64,000 bases of DNA, taken from contig CAZLMW010000022.1 of assembly GCA_964560875.1 (NCBI GenBank), forward strand, positions 1 to 64,000, given 5' to 3'. The notes under the pieces were generated by a model. It saw nothing but the letters and a program-made list of their open reading frames with translations, was not told the DNA's origin and ran no database searches. Shown here piece after piece: positions 44,272 to 52,351 of this stretch (positions within the stretch are counted from its first letter, which is position 1; each line of letters opens with the position of its first letter). The position numbers and the translations under genes are program-made. This DNA is from CAZLMW01 sp964560875. GTDB lineage: Bacteria > Myxococcota_A > UBA9042.

Positions 44272-46588
44272 ATGACCCCTTGGACCGGACGGCTCGCCTG
44301 CGCTGTAGTCGTGGTCGCCGTCTGTGCCTGCGGCGAAGAGCCCTCAGCCAGCAAGGACGCAGCGCAAGACGTCACCAGCGACGGGACCAGCGGCTGCCAC
44401 GCGACGCGGGCGACTGTCGACGGGTGCTGCCCGGTCGGCGCTTTTTACGACTTCAGCAGCGACACCTGCGTGCCCGTCGGACCAGCGGAATGCGCGACCT
44501 CGGTCTTCGCGAACCCGGCCGATTGCGTGCCGACCTGGTGCGCCGACGAATGGCCGAAATCATGCGACGACGACCCGACGTGTTGGCCGACCGGACGGCG
44601 CTGCAAAGACGAAGGCTCCGGCTGTCCGGCCGGAAGCTGGCGCGCACATCCCGACGGTTCATGCCGACCGGCGGGCGAGCTCCCCGACTGGATGACCGCC
44701 GAGCTGACCAACCACGGCGACGGCGGTCCCGGCCACCCGGCGGGTGCTCCCGGGCTCGATCCTCCCCCAGCCCTCGACAAGACCCGTTTTTGCGCCAACA
44801 CCGACGGCACCATCCGGCTGTGCGAAACCGCCGAGAAAGGCTGCGGCCCCGGCAAGATGCCTGACCTTCAGCGGCATATGGGTTCAAAACCGGCGCTCTC
44901 GCGTCCGTGCCCGCAGCGTGCTGATCGACAACACACGCCGCCACCCGTTCAACTTCAACGCCACCGGGGTTTCGGGCTTCCAGGCGCTCGTCGACCTGCA
45001 GAGCGTGCGCATCACCCGCATGCCGGCCGACGGTATCCGGCTTGAGCACGAAGACTCCAAGTTGGTCGCCACCGGCGTCGTCATCGATCGCATCGGACCC
45101 ACCAGCGGTCCCGCATCCCTTGGCGGCGGGATCATGTCGGTCGGTCCGCCTGCCGACCTGCGGGGTGTCCGCGTCCACAAGGCCCGACCGTTCGGTGTGG
45201 CCTTGGCTGGACCCACGGCCGACGGCTTGCTTTACGGCGTGATCGTCGACGAAATCGGCAGCGCGCAGCTTTTCACGGGTGGCAGCGGGGGCGTGCTCGT
45301 CGCCAACGGGGCGCGGGCAAAAGTGCGCTCGCTTCGCGTGCACGACGCCCGTCACATCGGTCTGGCGCTGGAAGCTACCGGCACGCACGCTGACGCCCGT
45401 TTTGTTACGATTACGGCGACCCGCCCCGAGGAGCTGAGCGGCCAGGGCGGCATCGGCGCCGCCGCTTCAGCCGGAGCGACCCTGAATCTGCGCAACTCCC
45501 GGGTGCACGACGCGCGCGCCAGCGGGATTCTCGTCTTCGCCAACAGCGCGCTGACGGGCGAAGACGTGGTTGTCGACGGCACGCGCGGCTCCAAGTACGT
45601 GCCCAACGGCGGGCTCGGGGTCGCGATCGACCAGGGGGCTCGGGCGACGATTCAACGCTGGCGCCTGCGCGACAACCGCACCAACGCGATCCAGGTGCAG
45701 CGTCCGGGATCGCGTCTTGTCGCGCGACGGGTTCACGTCGATGGCACCCGACCTTCGCCCTCGGGCCGCGGAGGCGGCGGCCTCTCCGTCATCGCTGGCG
45801 GCAACGCCCGCCTGCTCGGTGGACGCTTCGTCGATAACCGCCAGATCGGCGCGGTGGTGCGTTTTCCCGGCAGCTCCCTGGCCGTTTCGGGGCTGCTTGT
45901 CGAGGCCACTCGCGCCGGCAGCAAGGGGCTCGGCATGGGCATGGTCGCCGCTCACGGCGGTCGCCTCATCGTCCAGGGCAGCCACGTCGTCGACAGCCGC
46001 ATCGCGGGCATTCACGCCCTTGGCCCCGACAACACCACGACCGTCGTTGTCGGCACCATCGTTGAAAAAACCGCGCCGGGGAACGTGACCGCCCGACCCG
46101 GCGCCCCCACTGGAGTCGTCGCCAACCTCGAGGGTATCGGTATCTCTGCATTTCGCGGTCCCCAGCGCGTGGATGTGGTCGGCTGCCTCGCGCGTCAAAA
46201 CCACACGGCCGGCATGGCGCTGACCGGCGTGTCCGGCAGCGTGGTCGGCTCGGTCATCGCCAGCACCGTCGCGTCCCAGTATGAGCGCCCCGGTCCCGGC
46301 GGCTCGGTCTACGTCAAGCTCGCCGACGGCATCCTCGTGCACAGTCCAACCGACGTCCTCATCCGCTCCACCATCGCCGTCAACCAGGCCCGAGCTGGCA
46401 TCCTTCTCGACGGCAAGGGCAACGCCAGCGTGGACCAGTGCGCGGTCACCAGCTCGCTGTTCGGCCTCGTTCAACAGGCTGGGATCGCGACCAAGCTCGG
46501 GCGCAACGTGCTCTGGGGCAACCAATCAAATCGCGCCAGCGACACCCAGCTCTACATCCCGCCTTCGCCCGGCCCTATCGAGCTTTAG
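44272..46588 (+). pseudogene. Beta-helix lipoprotein gene split by a frameshift
   Basis: The ATG at 44272 opens a lipoprotein frame (signal ending CACG) with Cys-rich modules (CCPVGAFYD, CADEWPKSCDDDPTCWP). Around 44865-44950 this frame stops making sense and the coding pattern moves to the +1-shifted frame. That frame then runs to 46588 as a right-handed parallel beta-helix (repeats such as GILVFANSALTG, GIHALGPDN, GILLDGKGN), like pectin-lyase folds. The two parts read best as one secreted protein of roughly 770 residues. Either the gene is disrupted, or the assembly lost or gained a base, which is plausible in a draft genome. The C-terminal part alone lacks a start and signal. Confidence 0.65.
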
Positions 46589-46654
46589 CGCGACGGTCTT
46601 TGAAAACCTGGGTCCGGCTATCCGAACGCGCGCGGCAGGCGTAGGCTCCCGGCG

Positions 46655-47386
46655 ATGTTGGGTCCCGTCGAGCTGGTTCCGTTCGCCGTCTTCGTGCTCT
46701 CCGGGCTCGTCCAGGGCACCGCTGGATTCGGCGGCAGCCTTGTGGCGATGGCGTTTTTGCCGCTGGTCTGGGAGCTGCAAACGGCCGTCGGTGTGTCCGC
46801 GGTCTTCGGCATCGTCGTTCCTGTAGCGCTCGCGATTCGGCTCTGGCGGCATGTCCAGTGGCGCGAAGTCGCGGGCGTGCTGCTCGCGGCCGTTGTTGGC
46901 GTACCCATGGGCGTGTACTTGCTGCACAACGTTCCGGCGCGCTGGGTCAAGCTCGCCCTCGGTATCATCCTCGTCTCCCACGGCACCTGGAGCTTGCTGG
47001 GCGGCCGTGGCAGCACCGGCATGTCGTCGCGGTGGGGACCCGTCGCCGGGCTCACGGGCGGCATGTTGAGCGGCGCGTTCTCGACCGCAGGCCCGCCCAT
47101 TCTGGTCTACGCAACCGGTCGCGCGTGGCCCAAGGACACCTTCCGCGGCAACCTCCAGGCGATCTTCCTGACGACCGGCGTGCTGTCGCTCATCGGCTTC
47201 GCGGCGACCGGCGTCGTCACCGCCGCCACCTTCCAGACCAACCTCACGCTCTTGCCCGCTTTGCTCGCCGGCGGTTTCTTCGGGCACCTGCTCAGCGGAC
47301 GCATCGACCAGGATCGCTTTCGCAGGATCGTGCTCATCGGGTTGCTCGTCATGGGTGGCAACTACATCGTCCGAGCCCTTACTTAA
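46655..47386 (+). CDS. TauE/SafE-family membrane transporter
   Basis: The 243-residue protein has about eight hydrophobic helices and the family features of the sulfite exporter/TauE-SafE permeases (GTAGFGGSLVAMAFLPLV near the start, LSGAFSTAGPPILVYATG after the centre), which move anions such as sulfite or sulfonates. No partner gene gives a substrate. The stop is 23 bp before the MiaE start. Confidence 0.85.
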   Translation: MLGPVELVPFAVFVLSGLVQGTAGFGGSLVAMAFLPLVWELQTAVGVSAVFGIVVPVALAIRLWRHVQWREVAGVLLAAVVGVPMGVYLLHNVPARWVKLALGIILVSHGTWSLLGGRGSTGMSSRWGPVAGLTGGMLSGAFSTAGPPILVYATGRAWPKDTFRGNLQAIFLTTGVLSLIGFAATGVVTAATFQTNLTLLPALLAGGFFGHLLSGRIDQDRFRRIVLIGLLVMGGNYIVRALT

Positions 47387-47409
47387 GCGGTGTTGGAAAG
47401 GGGTGCCCC

Positions 47410-47994
47410 ATGCTCAAGCTTCGCTACCGCACACCGCGCGAGTGGCTCGACATCGCGACGGCCAACTTCGACGCGTTCCTCGCCGACCACGCACACAACG
47501 AACGAAAGGTCAGCCAATCGGCGCTGCAGCTGGCGGTTCACCATCCCGACAAGCCCGACCTCGTCGACGCGATGATCGAACACGCCCGCGAGGAGCTTGA
47601 GCATTTCAGCCAGGTCCATGCCGTTCTCGTCGACCGTGGCGCGGCGCTTGGTTTCGACCACTCCGGCGGCAACAGCGGCTACATGAACAAGGTGCGGTCG
47701 GCGATGCGCAAGGTCGATGTCGGCGAGTACCTGGTCGATCGCCTGCTGCTTTTCTCGATTATTGAGGCGCGCGGTTGCGAACGTTTCCGCATCCTCGCCG
47801 AGGGGCTGCCCGCCGGGGAGATGCGCGACTTCTACACCGCTTTCGTCCGTTCCGAGGCGCGTCATCACGTGCTCTTTCTCGACCTCGCTGCGCGTTATTT
47901 CGACGCGCCGACCATCGAGGCTCGGCTGCCCGACCTGCTCGACATCGAGGCGGAGATCTGCGCGTCGATGCCCCTGCGACCCGCCCTCTATTGA
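47410..47994 (+). CDS. miaE: tRNA hydroxylase MiaE
   Basis: The 194-residue ferritin-like di-iron enzyme hydroxylates ms2i6A37 of tRNA to ms2io6A. Helices carry the di-iron ligand pattern: HAREELEHFSQVH, IEARGCERFRIL and RSEARHHVLFLDL. The N-terminus (LRYRTPREWLDIATANFDAFLADHAHNERK) is very like MiaE. The start ATG at 47410 has GAAAGGGG before it. It forms a compact run with the PIG-L fusion gene (GTG 3 bp after the stop) and TauE. Confidence 0.9.
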   Translation: MLKLRYRTPREWLDIATANFDAFLADHAHNERKVSQSALQLAVHHPDKPDLVDAMIEHAREELEHFSQVHAVLVDRGAALGFDHSGGNSGYMNKVRSAMRKVDVGEYLVDRLLLFSIIEARGCERFRILAEGLPAGEMRDFYTAFVRSEARHHVLFLDLAARYFDAPTIEARLPDLLDIEAEICASMPLRPALY

Positions 47995-47997
47995 CCG

Positions 47998-49839
47998 GTG
48001 CACAACTCCGCAGAAGACGGCGTGGAAGCGCGCGGCCCGCGGCATGTTGTCGCGATCGTCGCGCACCCCGATGACGAAGCCTGGGCGCTCGGTGGCACGC
48101 TCGCCGTGTTCGCGCGTCGCGGCCACACGGTCACGGTGCTCGCTGCCACAAGCGGAGAGGCCGGCTGGATCCATGGAAAACGCGGCGTAGCAGACGCGGC
48201 CGCTCTCCGCCGGGCCGAACTGTCGGCGTCTTGTCAGGTGCTCGGCGCAAACGTGCCCGAGTTCATGGGCTGGTCCGACGGGGGTCTCGCTAATCTCGAT
48301 TCAGATCAGGCCATTGCAGCGCTTCGTGCGCGTCTACATGAGCTCGCCCCGGACGTTATTGTCGGTCTCGGACCCGACGGTGGCTATGGCCACATCGACC
48401 ACACGGTCTTGTGTCGCTTCGTTCGCGACGCGGCGCGCGGGCTCGTGTCCCCGCTCGACGGCTGTGACGTCCCGATCCTCGAAGCTGCATTCGCGCCCGG
48501 GCAGCTCGCCAGCGTTCGCGCGACCATCGCCCGGTTCGCACCAGCTCTGCTCGATCCTTGCGTGACAGAAGTCGGGGTCGCCGCATCCCAAAGCGACGTG
48601 CGCGTCGACATTCGCGCCGTCGCGGCCGTCAAACAGGCCGCCGTCGCGTGCCACGTCAGTCAGATGCCCGCCGCCGGACCGCTCGCCTTTCTCGGCGGCA
48701 CCGTCGCCGAATTGATGACCTCCGAGCGTTTCGCGGTCGTCGGTGGGCAGCCACCTCGCTGGCTTGCCGCGCTCGCGTTGCCCGATTCTGTCCTGCACGT
48801 CACCCGCGACCTGGCCCCGCGCGTCAACGGCGGCATCTCGGTCGCTGTCGCCGCGCTGATCCGCGCCGAACACAGGCCCCTTGTCGTCAGCTTCGACGGA
48901 TGGCGCGCGCACCGTCGCGACGGGGCCCAAACGGAGCCCACGAAAGACGTCCTTGGCGACGCTAACGTTGTGCGTATCGATCATCCCGACCACCTCGACG
49001 CAGCACACGCTTTTGCCGTGCAGGCCGGGCCGTCCGCCGTCGTCGTCCATCACGCCATGCTCTGGCCGTTCGCTGCCGCCATAGCGGCGCGCCTGTCCCT
49101 GCCTGCCCCCGATGTCTACGTGCATGTGCTCCAAGCCGACCTCGACGCCGCCCGCGGGCTGGACGAGCCAACCGCAAGCCTGCGCGCCGAACGTTCCGCC
49201 ATCGCCGCCGCGACCCGTGTCGTGGTGCCCAGCCGATCCGCCGCTGCAGCCGTTGCCAAGATGTATCCATCCGTTGCTGAGCGCCTCCGCATTCGCCCTC
49301 TCGCCCCCGACGCCCTCGTCGACATGCCCAACGTCGCGACAAAGGAGAAGGCAATGAACGGCGACGGCGGCACCGGCGTATCGAAAACCGTGCTCTACGC
49401 GGGCCGTTTTGCCGATATCAAGGGCACCGCCGACCTCTTCGAAGCGATCGCCGACGTGCTCCCGCACCATGAAAACATCCGGTTCGTCGTGGCCGGTGGG
49501 ATCCCGGATAACCCCAAGGGCGAGCGCCGTTGGCAGCGAAAGTGGCGTCAAAGGTGGCCGGCCGCCGTCGCCGAGCGCGTCGATTTCGTCGGGTGGATGC
49601 GTCGAGACGAGCTGCTTGATGCGATGAAACGAGCCACCGTCGTGGTCATCCCGAGCCGCATCGAGACCCTCGGGCTGGTCGCGGTCGAAGCCCGCGCCGT
49701 GCGAACATGCATCGTGGCTTCCGACATCCCGGCCCTGCGTGAGACGCTGACCCACGCCCCCGGTGTGCATTTTGTGCCGCCCGCGCGACCCGACTTGCTC
49801 GCCGCCGCCATCAACGCCGTTGTCGGGGAGAGAAGGTGA
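47998..49839 (+). CDS. PIG-L deacetylase fused to GT4 glycosyltransferase
   Basis: The 613-residue protein has an N-terminal LmbE/PIG-L domain: AHPDDE at residues 22-27 and GYGHIDH with the distal metal His, as in GlcNAc-deacetylases. From about residue 265 a GT4-type glycosyltransferase follows (ARVVVPSRS, VLYAGRFADIKG, then IETLGLVAVEA with the E-x7-E signature). It could deacetylate a sugar and add it to an acceptor, analogous to MshB/MshA or BshB/BshA thiol pathways; the GT domain does not closely match BshA, so a glycan role is just as likely. The GTG start overlaps nothing upstream, while its stop overlaps the apaH start by 4 bp. Confidence 0.8.
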   Translation: MHNSAEDGVEARGPRHVVAIVAHPDDEAWALGGTLAVFARRGHTVTVLAATSGEAGWIHGKRGVADAAALRRAELSASCQVLGANVPEFMGWSDGGLANLDSDQAIAALRARLHELAPDVIVGLGPDGGYGHIDHTVLCRFVRDAARGLVSPLDGCDVPILEAAFAPGQLASVRATIARFAPALLDPCVTEVGVAASQSDVRVDIRAVAAVKQAAVACHVSQMPAAGPLAFLGGTVAELMTSERFAVVGGQPPRWLAALALPDSVLHVTRDLAPRVNGGISVAVAALIRAEHRPLVVSFDGWRAHRRDGAQTEPTKDVLGDANVVRIDHPDHLDAAHAFAVQAGPSAVVVHHAMLWPFAAAIAARLSLPAPDVYVHVLQADLDAARGLDEPTASLRAERSAIAAATRVVVPSRSAAAAVAKMYPSVAERLRIRPLAPDALVDMPNVATKEKAMNGDGGTGVSKTVLYAGRFADIKGTADLFEAIADVLPHHENIRFVVAGGIPDNPKGERRWQRKWRQRWPAAVAERVDFVGWMRRDELLDAMKRATVVVIPSRIETLGLVAVEARAVRTCIVASDIPALRETLTHAPGVHFVPPARPDLLAAAINAVVGERR

Positions 49840-50711
49840 GCACGTGGGTCATCGGCGACGTCCAGGGCTGCTACTTCAGCCTGCTCAACCTGCTCGCCAG
49901 GGTCGACTTTGACGCCGACCGCGATGAGGTCTGGTTTGTCGGCGATCTCGTCAATCGCGGCCACGGGTCGCTTGAGGTCTTGCGTTGGGCGGTCGCCCAC
50001 GACCGTTGCGTCAAGGCGGTGCTTGGCAACCACGAGTTGGGCCTTTTTGCGTGCGCTGCCGGCACCCGGAAGCTGCGCCGCTTCGACACCCTGGCCGCCA
50101 TCCTCGAGGCCCCCGATCGCGATGAGCTGCTCGGCTGGTTGCGGGCGCGACCGATGCTGCACGCCGGCCGCGGAGTCGTCATGGTTCACGCCGGCCTGCT
50201 GCCGTCATGGTCGCTGGAGGTGGCCGCCCGGCGAGCGCGGGAGATCGAGGGCGTGCTTGGCTCCGATGGCTGGATCGACGCGCTGAAGACGTGGCGACCG
50301 AAGAAGAAGCACGGGCCGGCCGGCTGGGGCGTGCGGGACGTGGATCCCGCCGCGCCGGACCGCTTTGCGTTTGGCCTCAACGTGTTCACCCAGCTGCGAA
50401 TCGTCGACGACGACGGAGCGCTCGACCTGACGTTCAAGGGGCCGGCCGAAGAGCGCCCCGCGGGGACGACGCCATGGTTCGATGTGCGGGCGGCGAATCG
50501 CAATCCCGGTCAGCTTGAAGCGGGCGACAACACCGTCGCTTTCGGGCATTGGGCGACGCTCGGCGTGCGCCAGGGACCCGGTTGGGTGGCGCTCGATGGT
50601 GGCTGTGTCTGGGGCGGAGCGCTCGCGGCATGCCGTGTCGAGGACGGGTGCATCGTCACCGTGCCGGCCGACCAAAGAGATCTCCAAGAAGAACTCATAA
50701 AACGAGACTGA
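49836..50711 (+). CDS. apaH: Symmetrical diadenosine tetraphosphatase ApaH
   Basis: The 291-residue metallophosphoesterase has the ApaH blocks: WVIGDVQGCYFSL, VWFVGDLVNRGHGS, AVLGNHELGLFAC, and the later WRPKKKHGPAGWGV and FGHWATLG. It splits Ap4A to two ADP and controls alarmone and RNA-cap nucleotide levels. The GTG start overlaps the upstream PIG-L/GT gene by 4 bp (GTGA), so translation is coupled. The length matches the family. Confidence 0.93.
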   Translation: MSTWVIGDVQGCYFSLLNLLARVDFDADRDEVWFVGDLVNRGHGSLEVLRWAVAHDRCVKAVLGNHELGLFACAAGTRKLRRFDTLAAILEAPDRDELLGWLRARPMLHAGRGVVMVHAGLLPSWSLEVAARRAREIEGVLGSDGWIDALKTWRPKKKHGPAGWGVRDVDPAAPDRFAFGLNVFTQLRIVDDDGALDLTFKGPAEERPAGTTPWFDVRAANRNPGQLEAGDNTVAFGHWATLGVRQGPGWVALDGGCVWGGALAACRVEDGCIVTVPADQRDLQEELIKRD

Positions 50712-50729
50712 GTATCAAAATACTTGACA
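50711..50729. promoter_or_regulatory. Small palindrome and -35-like element
   Basis: AGTATCAAAATACT is a perfect 5-bp-stem palindrome with a 4-nt loop, right after the apaH stop, and TTGACA follows at 50724-50729. No good -10 lies at normal spacing. The patch is AT-rich against its surroundings and precedes the PLP-lyase gene, so it may be its promoter or operator. Confidence 0.3.
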
Positions 50730-50805
50730 TCGAGTTTCAGATTAGGCGAAAAGGCTGCTCGCCGCGGTCGTAAACGCGGTCAACCCGTTGCCACTGGAGC
50801 GCCCG

Positions 50806-52332
50806 ATGATTCGCCCGAACGTCACACTGAACCCAGCAACCGTCGCCGCCGCCGCGGTCAAAAACCCGGCGCCCACCGCCGACGGTGCCGTCGTCGATGG
50901 GATTCCGACCACCGGCGCTGCGGTCGAAGACGTGCTTGGCCGCCTCGAAGCGATGCGCTCGGACGACCTGGACTGGCGCACCGGCCAGGCGTTCGCCTAC
51001 GTCTACGACGCGGGCCGCAGCGCTGAGCGTGTCGGCAAGCAAGCATACACCGCGTTCCTCTCGGAAAACGGGCTCGATCCGACCGCGTTTCCAAGCCTGC
51101 GCCGCCTCGAGAGCGACGTCGTGAACATGGTCGCGCGTCACCTTCGCGGCCCCGCAGAGACGGTCGGGAGCTTCACCAGCGGCGGCACCGAATCGATCCT
51201 CTGCGCCGTCAAGTCCGCCCGTGATTGGGCGCGCGCGCACCGTCCCGAGGTCAGCAACCCGACGATCCTGCTGCCAACGACCGCCCACGCCGCGTTTCAC
51301 AAAGCCGCCGCCTACTTCGGCCTCGCCAAGACGCTCGTCCCCGTCGATCCCGCCACGTTCGCCGCAGATCCCGCCGCGATGCGAGCCGCCGTCACGGCCG
51401 ACACGATCCTCATGGTCGGCTCAACGCCCTCCTATGCCCACGGCGTCATCGATCCGATCACAGAACTCGGTCAAATCGCGCTCGAAAAGGACATCCTGCT
51501 GCACGTCGACGCGTGCGTTGGCGGGTTCTTGCTGCCCTATGTCAAGCGCCTCGGCTTCGATGTGCCCCCGATCGACCTGTCCGTGCCCGGCGTGACGTCG
51601 CTGTCGGTCGACCTGCACAAGTACGCGTTCTGCCCCAAGGGCGCGTCGCTTGTCCTCTACACCCGACCCGAGCTGCGCGGCGCCCAGCTGTTCGCCTGCG
51701 CCGATTGGACCGGCTACACGATCATCAACCCGACCGTTCAGTCGTCCAAGTCCGGCGGCCCCATCGCAGCGGCCTGGGCGGTGCTTCATCACATCGGCGA
51801 TGACGGCTACCTCGAGCTTGCGCGCGGCACGATGGCGGCAACCGCGCGTCTCGTCGCGGCGATCGAAGCGACAGACGGCTTGCGAATCCTCGGTCGGCCC
51901 GACTTCTGCATGGTCGCGGCGGCCAGCGAATCGGCGGATATCTCCGTGTTCGACATCATCGACGAGATGAAGGAGCGCGGCTGGTACGTCCAGCCCCAGC
52001 TCGCGTACGGCAACAGCCCGGCGAACATCCACTTCTCGCTGCAACCCGGCAACGTGCACAAGGTCGACGCGATGACAGCGGACCTCGAGCAGAGTGTGAC
52101 CGCAGCGCGTCAGTTGCCCGACCGCAGCGCCGCGGTGGCCGGTCTGATGGGCATGTTTGCAGGCGCAGATTCGATCGACGACCAGGCGCTCGCCGGCCTG
52201 CTCACCATGGTCGGTGTCGACGGCGGCCAGCTGCCCGACCGGATGGCGCCCGTCAACGAAGCGCTCAACGCGATGCCCGTGCCGATGCGCGAGCGAATCC
52301 TCAAAGCATTCGTCGACGGCTTGTACCGCTGA
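50806..52332 (+). CDS. Sphingosine-phosphate-lyase-like PLP decarboxylase
   Basis: 508 residues of the group II PLP decarboxylase fold. Features close to sphingosine-1-phosphate lyase are GSFTSGGTESILCAVKSARDWA, TAHAAFHKAAAYFG, HVDACVGGFLLP, and the cofactor Lys272 in SVDLHKYAFCPKG. This enzyme cleaves long-chain-base phosphates to a fatty aldehyde and phosphoethanolamine. The ATG at 50806 has GGAG in good position; an earlier TTG exists. Bacterial homologues occur in lineages with sphingolipids, and in pathogens as host-lipid effectors. A glutamate or tyrosine decarboxylase of the same fold is less likely, given the DACVGGF motif. Confidence 0.82.
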   Translation: MIRPNVTLNPATVAAAAVKNPAPTADGAVVDGIPTTGAAVEDVLGRLEAMRSDDLDWRTGQAFAYVYDAGRSAERVGKQAYTAFLSENGLDPTAFPSLRRLESDVVNMVARHLRGPAETVGSFTSGGTESILCAVKSARDWARAHRPEVSNPTILLPTTAHAAFHKAAAYFGLAKTLVPVDPATFAADPAAMRAAVTADTILMVGSTPSYAHGVIDPITELGQIALEKDILLHVDACVGGFLLPYVKRLGFDVPPIDLSVPGVTSLSVDLHKYAFCPKGASLVLYTRPELRGAQLFACADWTGYTIINPTVQSSKSGGPIAAAWAVLHHIGDDGYLELARGTMAATARLVAAIEATDGLRILGRPDFCMVAAASESADISVFDIIDEMKERGWYVQPQLAYGNSPANIHFSLQPGNVHKVDAMTADLEQSVTAARQLPDRSAAVAGLMGMFAGADSIDDQALAGLLTMVGVDGGQLPDRMAPVNEALNAMPVPMRERILKAFVDGLYR

Positions 52333-52351
52333 AACGCCCGCGGTCAGCCGG

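Noticed and set aside
47998..49839. Bacillithiol or mycothiol synthesis fusion
   Set aside because: The GT domain does not show the GGSGVV-like start of BshA, and no cysteine ligase gene is nearby, so the name was not used.
50724..50753. A sigma-70 promoter with TTGACA before the PLP-lyase gene
   Set aside because: No reasonable -10 hexamer occurs 16-18 bp downstream. It is listed only as a weak site.
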